From Bemisia tabaci (taxonomy: Eukaryota; Arthropoda; Insecta; Hemiptera; Aleyrodidae), in the NCBI RefSeq assembly GCF_918797505.1, contig NC_092796.1, positions 56,512,851 to 56,576,850 of the forward strand: a DNA stretch of 64,000 nt. The letters are read 5' to 3'. Both the position numbers and the translations under genes were made by a program. The first letter of the stretch is position 1, and the number at the start of each line of letters is the position of its first letter. Below are positions 48,036 to 63,000 of this stretch, in pieces. Under the pieces are notes generated by a model. That model was not told the DNA's origin and did not search any database. It saw only the letters and a list, made by a program, of their open reading frames with translations.

Positions 48036-51000
48036 TTAAAAGTCACTGAAATCCGAGTCGGAATATTTCTTTTTCTTGGGTGCTGCTTTCTTTTTCGGCT
48101 TATCGGCAATATTGGTTTTGCTGAAGAGAGTCTTCTTCTTTGCTCCGCCACCTTTCTTTGTGCTCTTGAAAGTATCAGCATCTGAGTCATCTGAGGATAG
48201 CTTGCGCTTGCCCGCCTTGGCCTTTTTAGGTTTCGATTCCAGCTCAAACTCACTGTCGCTGTCCTTGCGTTTCCTGGAGGCGGCAGGTTTTTTTGATTTG
48301 GGGGCAGGCTCGAAATCACTTTCACTGTCACTGCCTTCGTAGTACTTGCTAGCCGCGGCCGGCTTCTTCGGCCTTGTATCAGGCTCAAACTCATCATCAC
48401 TATCCTTAGCTTTAGTTGGGGCTGCTGATTTCAGAGGAACATCATCATCATCCTCATCATCGCTGAACTTGTATGAGGTGGCAGGTTTTTTAGCGGGCTC
48501 TTTTTCTTTTGAGATGGGTGCACTTCCCTTCAAAAGCTTGTCGAATTCGTCACCACTATCTTCATCCTTACTCATTGCACTCGATTGACTGGACTGCAAA
48601 AGCTTATCGAAGTCATCTTCAGCTTTCTTCTTGAGAGCCGCAGCTTTTTTGGGCTTATAAGTTGGCTCTGAATCACTATCATCTTTTTCTTTACGTTTCT
48701 TGGGGGCAGCTTTTTTGGGCTTGGGTGCAGGCTCTGAGTCACTGTCGCTTCCCTTATCAGAAAAGTCGCTTGCAATGTCGTTAGTCACAGTGGTGATTGC
48801 GGAGGGTGCAGTGACCGCAATATTATCATACACTTCAACATCACTCTCAAGCTTTTCTTCACCATCTGAATCATCAAAGTTGAATTTAATGTTGGCAGCT
48901 GCGCGCCTGGCAGTTGCTCTTGATGGAACAGAGACTGGAGATGTTCGGAAGGAAGCAACACTGCCATCACTGAGCAAATCATCATCAGAGTCAGAAAATG
49001 CTGATTTCTTGCCTTTTTTCTTGGGTGATGCTTTTTTCTTGCCTTTTTTCTTCTTCCCATCATCACTGTCAGAATCGGAAAATGCGCTTTTAGTTTTGAA
49101 AGTATCTGTTATTTTGGATTGACCTTTACCTGCTTTAGGTGCTTTCACAGCCTTTTCTTTCTTCGCTCGAATTTTCTTTTCGATCATTTCTGGTGAGGTT
49201 CCCAGGCGTGCTGCGAGAGGTTTATCAGAACCGTTTTCGACAAGTAAATCAAAATCGTCCTTCTCAATATCCACAGCTTCTTTTTTCGCCTCGCGTTTCT
49301 TTGATCCAAGGACTTTGGCTTGTTCAAGTTTGCGGACTTTGTTTCTGAGTTCTTCATCGATTTTGAACTCTATACGTTTGCCAGCCGGCGAAGGCAAAGC
49401 TTCAGCCTTCAGAGCTACTTTTTTCTTACTACCTTTCTTTTTCGGATCAAAGTTTTCTTCAGCCTTTCTGATTTCATCTTGTTCAACTTCATCTAATTTT
49501 TCAAGGAAAACGTCCAAGTCATGACGCCATAAATCGCGAGGAGTTTTATCTTGTAAAATTTTCAACTCCATTTTCTTTTCTTTTTCTTTCTTCAGTAGTT
49601 CTTCTTTCTTTTCATAGGTCAAATTCCACATGGGCATACCAAGCAGATAATCATAGTCCCTCTGATCACCTTGGGCTGTTTCAGTCTCTGCCGGCTGATC
49701 AGCGTCTTCTTCTTGTTCTTCATCCTTTTGCTGTCTCTTTCGCCACTCTTTGACGGGATCTGACCGATATTCTCTTTTAACTAATTCAGCAATCATCTCC
49801 TTCTTTTTGCGGTTCTCAATTCGCAAATCTCCATCACACTTCTCGCAAATGAACCTTGCTTGGTCGCTTAGCCTTTGGGCTTCAGCTAAGAGCATGCCCT
49901 CCATGTAGGCCTTTCTCTTTTCGTAGAATTCTAGCCTTACATCGAAGAACTCTCTCATTATTTGCATCACTGTATCATACTTTTTCAAGCAATTTCCACG
50001 ATCGAATGCAACCATTGATGAGGTGGAGATAGTGTTTTGCAATTTGAATACTTTGAAGAATCCTTCATTTTCTGCATGAATGAACATGTCCCTGTTCATA
50101 CTGACTAAAAATCTCACTTTAGTATCTGTGCTATATTCTTTGTAATCAGTGATGAGTGGGGGAGTCTTATCTTTTTCTCCATCCTTGCCCTTCTCTTTCT
50201 CAGTTCCATTTAGCATCACCTCCAATGTCCCTTCCTTGTAGTTCTGAGTCCATACTCCAATAGGCAACTCAGTAACTTCAATTTTATCTTCATTGATTTG
50301 AGAAATGATACCTGTCGTTACGAAACGGGATTCACCGATGTTCTCAATATTTCCAATGAAATTCTTGTACCATGGTAGCATTGGTTTCGGATCTTCTCCA
50401 TTAATCATAAGCTTTAAATTTGCCGCAATTTCACGGGGGTTATAGTTGGGTATTTTTGTCATCCAACCAGTGCCGATACCTTCTGCACCATTAACTAAGA
50501 CCATTGGAATGATGGGGATGTACCATTCTGGCTCAATCCTTTTGTTGTCATCACGAAGATAAGTGAGTAATGGGTCATCGTCCGGATGAAATATGTATCT
50601 TGCTAACGGGCTTAACATGGTGAAAATGTAACGGGGACTGGCTGCATCTTTACCTCCTTGCAGCCTTGTACCAAACTGACCGTTGGGCATTAAGAGATTA
50701 ATGTTATTAGAGCCAACAAAATTCTGAGCCAAGTTAACAATGGTTGAGGTCAATGACATTTCACCATGATGATACGCACTGTGCTCGGCTACACTACCAG
50801 CTAATTGTGCTACTTTCACTTCTTTCTTATCATTACGTTTGAAGCATGTAAACAAGACTTTCCGTGATCCTGGTTTAAGACCATCCACCATTGATGGAAT
50901 AGAACGCTCATTGTCCATATTACTGAACAAAACTAATTCTTTGTTGATGAAATCTTGATAAGAAACTGCTCGCGTATCTTTCTCGTACAGATAGTCTTCT

Positions 51001-54000
51001 GGCAGACCCATTTCACGCCTGCGTTTACAGTCAGACATCCAGTTTGTGAGCCATTCTTTACGGGAGTCTACCAATTTCTTGCTGAACGCCTGGAAAAAAT
51101 AAAAAGTCATTAATTGAGAAAAGACAGTGATAGGAAGGCTTTCTTAAAAAGAAGTATCACTCATCTCTCTATAACTTCTCTAAGAAGTCCATCAGTCTGA
51201 CTCAAGAAAGATATATACATGTTACTGCTAATCCATGATGTATTGACAGTTGGAAGTAGTGATAACATGGTAGCACGTATAACTCTTTCACCAGGAGGTT
51301 TAACTTTTTACGTTCCGATGGTCATTCTAAGGCATACTGCCTCACAGTGCAAATGGCCCAAAATACAGAAATTTTGGAGTTGTCCAGGAACTCCATACAG
51401 ATACACACATAAATTCCTTTCTTCACTCCTGCTTCACGCGTCAACTACCATAGCATTTTTGAAAGTATGTCTGCTGCACCATCACTTAAGTATATATACC
51501 AGTGTATGATTCAAAGACCAAAAATCACTAGTTCATTCACCAATATGAATGGCGTCCTATATGAGAAACAGAATGGTTTATATGCCAAAAATTTTTCCCA
51601 GTGTAATTCACAGGATAAGAAGTAAGAACTAACAAAAGTTGACTGAACGCATTATCATTGCTGAAAACTTCACTTCAAACCTTGATTCACACTTAAAAAA
51701 GCTGTACATACACATCGGAAACGAATAAAATGATTATCTTACCATAGTGATGTGAGCGTCATCTTCTGGTCCACGATAAATGAACAGAATTCTATGCCGA
51801 TTCATGTTGGAAAAATATTCTCTTGCTTCATCAGAGGATGAAGTTCCCAAACCTGTAAAACAGCACAATTTCAATATTAGGGATACCATTTCAAAATTAC
51901 GGAATGCGAGTCTTAACTGTAGAACAATATGCATTCTAAATCCTTCCCTTCCATTTGCAAACCTGGCCGTTATTTTTAGGCACTTTCATTACAACTACAG
52001 ACAAGTCGATACATCTACACTGTATTTACATGGTCAAGAATAAAAAGAAAAGAGTTCCAATGAATTCTTCTTAATCAGATTCCTTGATTTTCCTAGATAT
52101 TCGAACAAAGCTTCCAGTTAGATTTTCATTATTTTAATTTTGCTCCAGCTACACTTCGAATAAATATTTAGTTCACAAGACTCAAATTATAGAAAGAGGC
52201 ACTTGGAGGCTGCACACGTTCTCTTGAAAGACACTGACTGAGATAGCTGCACTAAAAACGCATTGCTTACAAAATTTCTTGACTTTTCTATGCTTTCCCT
52301 GTTATTCCCAGGTCACTTTCATAGAGAAAAAAGAGAGGTGATCGTAATTCACGATTTGTTTACCCTGTGACATAGGTGGGCACAGTGGAGTGTCGCTATT
52401 CCAGCAAAATCCAAGATTCAAAGCATGAGAAACAGACCATGACTCTTTTACACAAACTATACCATTTATAAAAAAATTTATGGCAAAAAGTGTCTGTACC
52501 CACCAACATCATTGACGGTATCCAAGATGCCTGAAATGCGACAAACCCCTCTTTTTTCTCTATCGGGTTACCGTGAATTCCCCAACTTCCTAGGTTATTC
52601 AGATTGCTGAAAACTTTGAAGAATCATCCGTTATATCTCTCATTACCCAACCTTCTCCTCACAACAAGCATGATAAAAAACACACCAGGTAAAACAGTAT
52701 CATTCGGTTTCACTAGGCTAAACGAATTGCTGACCTCAATTACTGTGGTGATTTGACATGAGGAAAAAATAAAAACCTTTGTAGTATTTGATGTTCCACG
52801 TGTTAAAGTTTGGTGTTGCAGCTTTCCATTCTTCAAATTCTGGCAGTGAATAGAAAGATAGGGTTTCTCTGCTTTTCTTCACCTTTACAATGGGTGTGAT
52901 AAATTCTTGAAGGAACGGTAAGCGAAGTAGCCCAGGCCAGTTGTGATGGATAAAGTTAATGATGAGCCCTTTGATGTGAGACCCATCCTGGAGAAGAAAT
53001 TAGCACAAATTATTAAGAAGGTCATGAACAAAAATTAGACTACATTTTGCAATAGAGAACTACATACTATTTCTGTCTTATCCATAAAAGCACATATCCG
53101 TGTAGAAAAATTATTATCGCGTAGGTATGTTGTTTCTACATTGAGCCATAATTAGTGTTATATATTGCAAAATGTAGTACAAGCGGACTGCATTTTGCAA
53201 AAAGGAACCACTAGCATTGCAATGATGCTAAGATTGTGCAACTTCATCTTTTGCAATAAAATTGCAGAAATCGTGAAAAACTATGAAATTTAGATGGTAA
53301 TTTTTGTCTTAAATTTACAGTTCTTAGTGAGTAAAATAGAAACTATTAATGGATAATCGGGTTTTTCCTCCAAGACAAAAGAAGTTGCACAATCTTAGCA
53401 ACATTGCAATGCTAGCGGTTCCTTTTTGCAAAATGCAATCCAAGTGTACTTGAAAAAAATAAAAACTTGATTTCATGACAGAAAATGTAACCTGAGTGAT
53501 GTTCATATCCAAAAAGAGACGAGAAGATTAAATTGGTTAGCTCTACAGAATGTCCCATAGTCAAATCGCCATACTGACGGGGCAACGTATTAGGTTAAAA
53601 ATAAGACTTCTTTCTTTATCAAGTATTTTCCAGAAGTGCACTCAGTAGAAGCTATGGCCCTCCCAAATTTTTACTAAAAATTATGTTTGAAATTCACTGA
53701 CAACACACCTGATCTTGATCTGTCATGATCATTAATTTGCCGTATCTCAAGGTCCGGAGGTCATCTGTTGTTTCGTACTTCTTCTTGTAAATCAACCCTA
53801 GAATTTTCACAATGCTGCTGATTTCGTTGTTTTCCATGACCTGAAAAGATGCCAAGTGAACAATAAAGAATATCATCCATATAAAATGACCTAGAGGAGT
53901 TTTACTTTCAGTACAGCACATTACATTTTTTTCACATGTTGTGTACCAAAGTGTCTTTGCAAATATTTTGCACTAGGTTACAAAAACATGTGTTGGAAAT

Positions 54001-57000
54001 TTATTTTACAAAATCGAAACTTATCTTCTAACTAGAAAAAGTAAGGTAACAGGATTACTGTAATTCTGTAAGTATTCAATTCTTGGCTTTTTTTTCTTTT
54101 CCCTGACACCAAAATTTCTCAATTCCCTAGGTTTCGCTGACCTTTGAACAAAACTTTCACTTGGATTTTATTCTCTTTTAATTACACTGATAGCTAACAC
54201 TTTTCCCAGCGAAATTCCCTGACTTTCCCTTACTTTTCTAGGTTTTCTCGATCACCAGAGACCAACATTACAAACCTGTTTACCGAAATGGGTAAAGTAT
54301 CATTTTTGAAACATTTTAGAAACAAAAATTTAATTCATAAAAAAAATGTTTTGACAGTGATCAAAACTGTTCAGGAGTATTGACTGATAACTCACAGAAC
54401 TTGAGTGAGTAAAAAGACTTTGAAAATACATCTTTGCATAAAAGAACATCACTTGGTTGGCAGCACAAACCTGCTTTGTAGTGGCTTCTCGAACGTTCAA
54501 GAGTTTACCACGGAGTGGAAACACTCCATATCTATCACGACCGACAACACCGAGTCCAGAAACAGCCAGTGCTTTGGCTGAGTCTCCTTCTGTCAGGATT
54601 AAGGTGCAGTCAATGGAGTTTTTCGTACCGGCATCATTAGCATCTTCAAGTTTGGGTATACCTGCAAACAAACAAACAAAAACACCCTGAGTGACTGAGC
54701 TACTTTTTCAAAGAATTCATCACCAAGACGAGATCTGATCGAATCAAGCTCTTGTAAAATCGGATACTTTCTTGACTGAAAAGCATCATTACAAGGGAGA
54801 GCTTCGACAATTCTCATAAAGATTTATAGATGAAACTCAAACCTTGCATCATTACACACCGCAGCAAAGGTAAACAAGAACTAAATTTGACTCACAGTAT
54901 GATGCATTAGGTTCCGAGAGAAACCTTGAGACCTTTTCCAGGAAAAGGCACTACAATTCATGACTGGGTAAAATTTTCAGTAAAGCAAAACTTGCCAAGA
55001 TAAATTGAAAAATCTTATTTTTTTGAGATCTTGAAGGTACACTCTCTCGTGTCTTGAAGCATTGACTCGACTCGAACGTCATTTTAAAAGCTCTCACTTA
55101 AATCGAAAAAGTAAGAGAGAAACTCAAGCTCTACTGGAGCCAAAGGATCTAAGCTCACAGAGCCCTCCCTTCAAGAATAAACGTTGATTTGACAGGTTGG
55201 TTTTAGAGATAGCGAACAAGGAAAAATTCTTCTTCTTGAGCATTTTCCCTCTAATACCAAAACATGAAGACACAAATATACTTCATAAGGATGGTGCTAA
55301 TGAACATTTTAGAAGTCTATAAACGGGGAGAGGAGGAAAGGAAGAGACTGATAAAAAAATTAAGGGCTTTCAAATACGTTTGAACATTTTCCCAAATTTT
55401 AAGGATATTCAATAACTTAAATTTGAAAATAAATTAAAGTACAACCATATTCAAGAACTTTTCAAGGCATCACGTATCCTGCGGGATATGGCAACCTATC
55501 TGTCATACAAAACGGCCCAGGAGCAAAGGTGTTTTAGAGGATTTTTAAATTCATGATATTACTCGATTGTTTCTAAAAATTATTCCAAGATAAAAAATCT
55601 TAATACAGGGAAACTCAAATCAACTACTATATCCACTCTTCCTTTGTTGTTTTTAAAGGTTACTTCCGGATAACAACAGTGGAAGAAGTATTGCAAAATA
55701 CTTGAAAAGGTGCACAAAATTATTAAGCCAATAAATGTCCTTTTGATCCTTCGATGCAAAATTGAACTGAAAACTGAGGAGACATTATTGACTTTTTTAC
55801 AAACCTTTTAGTTTAGACTGTTTTTTCCCACTTGTTTTTCCAAGGGCATTTTGTTCTTTGAATTTAGACCAGGCTAGGACCATGTCCACGATTCCAACTT
55901 TGTTCACCTGAAAGAAAACAATGATTAGAAACAACTGTTTTAGAGTGATCTTACGCTTAAATACAATTACACTTTATGCAATTTTGGCATTCTGTTCCTC
56001 ATTAATGATTTTTTTTTTTAAAAAACTGAACCCCCCCCCCCCCTTTCAAATTTTGGAACTTCTTGTTCCAAAAAGCAGACGATTCTTGCATTAGGGTATG
56101 AACAGTTGAAAGGAGCTGCTACCGTTGGCCAAATCATTCCAAGCACTTAACAAGTCTAAAACTCCTACAAAGGGCTCATGTCAAAGTGGAAACACACCCT
56201 TACAGTAGAGGAACGACAAGTCGTAGGCCACACTCAAAAGTTACTCGCTAATGTCCACTTATTTTATATAGCAAGTTGTTTACAAATAGCATGATTATGA
56301 TTTAGAATAGTATGTCCCATTTTTTTCGGACGAATCCCTCCATCCTTTTCAGAACGCTTCATGAGATTAAACTTGTCCCCCGAGTTGCGCACTCCACATT
56401 CCTCGGACGAGTGCACCACGCAACCAAATTTCGATTGTGCACGCCCTATAGTCTCTCTATGTTGATGTACTGAGCCTTGTAATATGTGCTATCTGTTGGT
56501 GAGGATATGAACTACAACTTCCGCATATTCTCCATAGAGTGCCCGCCTGTCGCTGCTCTGTGGAAGAGTCCAACCTGTTCACAATGCTCATTTTTTCATT
56601 CCTAACCTAGGGCTGTTCAATTGGTTGTCGGTAAGCTACCGAAACAGTTCCGTTAAGAAAAAGTTACGATAAGAGCGCTCTTGCCGATAGCGATCAGAGT
56701 TTTCAGAGCTGGCGAAAATAAGCTGTTGCCATTTGTACATCTATTTTACCCGCCGCTGCACCAGGCAATCTGATAAACCGACACACAGGGCAACAATGCA
56801 TTGAGTGCGAGCTCTCAAAAATCCGATAAGGCCGGCTGTTGTCGATATCATCGCTACTGTCGGTACTGCGCCAGTTTCAATAAGAGACGATACCGATAGC
56901 GTTCCGGCAAGAATTCGTTTGAACACCCCTATCCTAACCTGGTATACAGGGGTGAGCGCGACGGATCCTGACCCGGTATTGAAAAGGTTAAGGAACCGGC

Positions 57001-60000
57001 AAACGTAATTTGACATTGGCAACAAAGTAAACACTAAGAACCATTCACATATAGTGCCCACTGAATAGTTGATATGTCGCAGGCAATCAGCAATCGCCGG
57101 CAATTTGCAAGCAGTTCACACGTCTTTTCAATAAATCGCAATAATGCAATTTTTAAGGGATATGGTCTTCAAAAGAATGAGCTCGGCTTGAAGCGCCTTC
57201 ATTTTTTGTGATACTCTACGCTTTGTAACGATGTAAGTTTAGTTGCCTGTCCGATCTCGACCCAACTAAAGTCGCGAAGTTCACCACACGCTCTTCTGAG
57301 TGTGCATATTCCTGCCATGTTTTTAAGGATGGAAAAGTGTCAGTTCATATTATAGGCAACATACTCAGTACTCCAATCTTGTTCCTTTATTTTTGAATTC
57401 ATGATTTTCTATATTAATTCACCACTGGCTTGTAAATTGCCGACGATTGCCAATTGCCTACGACAGATACAAAATAAAGGAGCAAAACAAATAGAGGAGC
57501 AATAATGAGGTTATGGATAATCTCAACTTACAGCAGTAAAAAATTTCTCGCTGATGGTGGGTTTCGAACCGAAGCTCTTCACTTGAAGCGTCATATGCTC
57601 TTTTGTCTGTGAGTCAAAAGTTGGATTAACGATCAGACAGTTGACAAAGACCCACATGTGATTCTTGACTTGATGAGGTTTAACAGCTGTCCCCTTGTTC
57701 TTTTTCTTGATTACTTCCATGAGCTGCTTGCAAATGACATCTGTAACATGATCCACATGTCTTCCGCCCTAGAAGCAGAAACAAAAGTTTCAAGTCTTGA
57801 TAGCATTAGATTTTAAGGCAATGTGCAGCTGTGACCTGAGTAACGAGCAGAAAACATGCAGTATATGAGGTGGATATTATCCATTGGCATTTGTCACTTT
57901 AAAAAATTATGAAAGTAGCGCTGAATAGACATAAGGAATGATAAATGCTCTGCTAAATTAGTTCACATTCCATTATGCGCCATGTCTGTAATAAATCTGA
58001 GAAGTGAAACCGGTTCTCTAGTGTGCGTTTTTCCCCCACTTCGCTGAGCATAGTCTTAAAATGACTCACTTTGCCCTCACCTCCTTTCTCCACTGTAACA
58101 TTGGTTCCTGCCAGTGCCATCAAGGCGCAAAATGACAATTCACTGAAGTCTTGCAGAAAGAACATCATTTATTGAGACATCATTGTTTATCATTTTTTTC
58201 ATCATCATTTATTTATTTCTGCCCAACTTTCTCTTCGGATGCTCATGGGGAATTGCGACTTCTTTTGTAACAAAGAAATGGGTAGCCGTCAATCACACTT
58301 GAAGTCGAGACTATTAGCATCCAGTGGAGGGCTCCACCTGTTGACTGTAAAACAACAACTTAAAATGCTCTTTAAATTCTACAATCAAGCTTTTGGAGTT
58401 ATTTTACAGTAACCATTTAAAGGAAAATGAACCGCCATTGACAGGGGTAAGCTTACCTTCGTTGTTGCGATACTGTTAGCAAATGACATTTGCTGGAATC
58501 CTTTGTCCGAGACTGTAATTGCGACTTCCCATCGAGGACCGCATTTTTCATGCACTACCTTCAGAGCGTTGCCAGAATCATCCGTCAGGTTTCTGACATA
58601 AAGGTCGACATAATCTTTGAAACTTTTCACCTACCAACAGGAGAATAAAATAAAATCATTATTAATTAAATTAAAAATAAACTAATAAGATTAATATCAT
58701 ACATTCACCTAATTGTCAATTAAAGGCAAGAGTGGGACTTATAATTCTGAACATAGATAATTGTAACCCTACTGACTTGAAACAACAGCTCTGAGCTGCC
58801 CATCAAATGAACTGCATTTTGCAATTTGGACCTATAAATTCTGGCCCGGTTTAAAAACAACGTATATGCCATTAGTTTCCCTCTGCACATAAGTGTTTTT
58901 TCAGATGAGCCAGAATTTATAGTTCCAAATTGCAAAATGCAGTCCAAATGGTCATGGATGTTTTCAGGATAGATCCTGTTCTCATCAATGTTATACGAGT
59001 ATTTTGACCAACCTAAAACTTATTTCATACGGTAACTTATTACTATGTTGCACTATTATTGTATTTTGGGAGAGAGATTGTAATGGGCCTCTAGACAAGG
59101 TATAAGTTAAAGCACTACATTACATGATCCCCCTTCATACTTTTGCTAGAGTACCTGTATAGGGAGAGTAGCGACAGATCTGAAACTCCGAAAGTCCATC
59201 AGGCCTTCACCGATGCCTCCGCGAATAAAGTTAGGGCCCAAAAGGGCAGCCAACCTATGAATTTCGAATGTCCAGAGCGATTTACAAATACAATTGTTAC
59301 GAACCGTCGTTTAGAAAGCATGTATTTGGCTTACTTGTTGCATAAATTTACTTATTTTTGCGAAAGAACGCTCATTTATGTACATTCATAGCCATCTTGG
59401 TTAGAATTGAAATCTGTAGGCTGGCAGTGAAATTTTGTGTGTTAGAAGTTGCTCAGAAGGGTGGCTGCACTTTTGGGCCCTAAGCCCTCCATGAACCGAT
59501 CTGTCGCTACTCTCCCTATACAGGTACTCTAACTTTTGCGAGAGAATCAAATCACAGAAATTGACGTCTGGAAATCAACTCCTGAACAAGATGTAAGTGT
59601 CTGCAATTAACAATGTTGAAACGGAAAAAATACAAATGACGTAATTTGTAAGACCTAACTCTCATTTGATCTGTGTTAAAAATACTTGTTGATATCTTGT
59701 TCAGGAGTTGATTTCTAAACTTCCCATGGGAGGAATCGTTTCTTTCGTAGGATTTCAAAGAGGAAACATACCACGCTTTCTTTACTTCAGACCTTGTCAA
59801 GTTCCCCATCAGCTTAAAACTTATGATATGATCGATGATTTGGTTGAAAGAAAAGCCAACGCTCTCCTCACCTCATTGGTCTTGTCCTAAGGCTGGCTTA
59901 ATTATGAATGTAAAATATGGTTAGAATTTGCAGTTTAATAAAAAAGACAGTCTTCTAGACAATATTAACAATTATTTTCAGCAGATGTCTTACACATTAG

Positions 60001-63000
60001 GCTAAAACTAACTTACCGGTAAAAGTTTGCCATTGAGGACCACTTTAACACCCCCAGTTGTTGCAGCAACATCATATGCTCGCCGCTTCATTAATGCAAC
60101 GATATCATCATCTAATTTATCCATCTTAAATTTGGTGAGATCTGGTGAAAATTTAATCTTTGTGTAATCTTCACCTTTTGATGCAATAATCTGAGGTGCT
60201 GATGTTTTTGTCATGTTAGAGGTCCATGTCTGTAAACGGATATTAAGAAATTAATAAGTAAATTAAAAGAAGGAAATACTGATTGGTTGGGCTGGAAATG
60301 TAAAATATCTTGGACGAAAGAAGTTACGTTCTTGATACACAGAGGAGATCAAGCAAACTGATACAACATAAAAATAACTGCGCAACATTTACATGACTGT
60401 TGAACACAATAGGGCTCTTCAAGAAGGGACTGAGGAATCCCAAAATGCAGCAGAAAAAAAATAAAAAATAACCCGTTGGTCTTTCAGCCTTAGAGAAGGG
60501 AGTTCCACAACTTGTAGGCGTTAGTGTTAATTTAATTTGTAAGTTTGAGTTCCTTAATTTTCCAAGTATCTTTATTTAATTTAATAGCTCACAGTTTGTT
60601 ACCCCGTTTAGCTGTTTGCTTTGTCTACTTTTTGCTACTTTCGGTTCATCTGTCTGAAAACTTGCCATGCTTATGACTTAACATAAAAAAATGCTAACTG
60701 ATATGAGCCAAATTTGATGCTAAGAATTGAAACAGAAGTGCTGGGAGAGAGGAATGATTCGAGCACTTCACTACTTCTATTGAATAGGAAAGCCAGTACA
60801 GCAAATTGCTGTTAAGAAAATAAAAATCGTAAAAAAGAAGATTACCTGCTTGAAACATTTTTTATAATCCTGAGAACTTGTTTCTACAGTAAACTTTGTT
60901 GAGAAGATGTTACACAGTTTAGCTCCGAAACCATTTCTACCTCCTGTGACCTTCTCTTCCTCATCATTGTAGTTGGAACTTGTGAGCAAATGACCAAAAA
61001 TCATGGTTGGAACATACATTTTTTCATCCTTGTGTTCGACAACAGGAATACCTTGACCATTGTTGTATATGGTGATGGTGTTATCTTCTCTAAAGATTGA
61101 ACAAACAAGGAAAATTATTCATAGGTACAGAATATTATGGAAAAAGCAGTGCATTTGATGAAAGACAAAAAATAGGCAAAAATCATTTTTGTAGAGGTAT
61201 CTACTAATGATGAATATGTGGCCATGATATGTACAAACATGTTTTCATGATGATGGACATTGCATTCTAGCTTTTCAGCAAAATAATTTGGCCATTCTTT
61301 CTTTAAGAAATAATGTACACAAAGTCACAGGCACCTACCATAGGAATAAGTCGCTGTAGTTGCCACTAATATTTGGTCATATCAATTATGATTATGCAGT
61401 TATGGATTCCAAGATCAAATGAGATAGAATTAAGTAAGCTTTAAATATACAACAAAAATTTTGACCATGAGGCTGAAATTTTTAGAAGATTGAGACCTGA
61501 ATACTTTCAATTGATAAATAATCAAAATAGTAAGATTTTTAATTGATCTATTGCACGCAAGAGATACGGCCAAATGAATACTTTCTACAGCTAAAATTGT
61601 ACAAGTATCGTGATGTACACATTACAAACTTATGAAATCCACTCTTTAGCACTCAATTTTTATGCTTTATTACCTAAATTATCGAATTTACTGCGAACCA
61701 GGTCTACTGAGAACCAGATAAAAAGTGATCGGGAGAAAGGTAATTTCATCAACATAATGCAGCCCGATAAAAATAAGTTCAACTTTAAATTGAATTTACT
61801 GCCTTTGCAGCAACATTAGGCTAGGTAAGAGAAATCTACAAGTAATCTAGAAGAGTTATCGATTTTAAAGGAGATGCCGGACTATTACTAGTAGTGCCTA
61901 ACATGAGTGCTCAGAAATATGACATCTTTGTGAAGATTTCTTGAGAATTTTTATCGAAAGTTGGGGAAAGGGATTTAACTCATCGAAATAATGGGTGGGA
62001 AAAGTCTTGTGATACCTCTTGCATATTGAGTCAATGAGCACCATCTACTTGTCTAACTTTCCAAATAAACTCCCAGCAAATTTTCCGGAATTAAAAATTA
62101 GATTTTGCAGCATAAATGCTGCTAAAATTTATCGTTCAGTTCTTAACATAAATTATCAGAGTATGATGATTGACTTGAAACTTTGGCTTATAATTTATTA
62201 AAATAAATTACTTCTCGTTCATTAATATTTTTAATTTCATCTTGGAGAGACTGACAGTATGACAACACAGCATAGTGATCGATCTCATCTTGAGATCACT
62301 TAAGTAAATTCAACTTGAGAAGTGGCAAGCATTTCATAAGATTACTTCATCTTTCACTTCTACATGCATAAGTATGAATTATTTTATTAAAATTAAGTGA
62401 TGATGACAAATAAACAAAAAACATGTTTTAATTTTTTAATTTACTGGTTACTTACTGACTGATGTCGATTTTTATTCTGTCCATCTTGGGGTCGCGCTGT
62501 TTATTGTCAGCCGCATTGACGAGGATTTCATCAAATATTTTGTACAAACCAGGGACATATGAAATCTCTTTCTGAATCATTCTGTTTTCCTCTTCATCGT
62601 AAATCCACATGGGTTCTTTCACGAACTCCACAGATCCTAAAAAAGAAAAATCAACTCTGAAACATTTTAACCTACAGAGAGTATTAGACCATAGGTGTCT
62701 GTTGCCGGTGCTAGATATCTTTATTCTTACAAGCATTCATCGTCTACCGAGGTAAGCTTGAATTTGTTTCAGCCAGGTAGCCTTTTCGGAAAATGCTTTT
62801 TTTTTTTAAATCTTTACTTATATTACGTTCATTTCAGCCCACTATCCAAATATTCAGAGTTGAGAGCCATAAGAGAGCAAGAAAAAGACGGGAAAAACTA
62901 TCACCATTAACAATTTATAAAAGAAAATTTCAAGAAACGGTAATGGCGGAGTTGGTCAGATAAGCCTACATATGTTTGAGATTAATTCTAAGACATTGCA

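Noticed and set aside
48076..49524. Several plus-strand open frames of 67-140 codons and minus-strand frames in other phases
   Set aside because: They are shadows of the low-complexity TOP2 C-terminal coding exon.
56741..57103. 120-codon minus-strand frame in a TOP2 intron
   Set aside because: It begins outside and ends inside the hAT-type MITE and has no recognisable domain.
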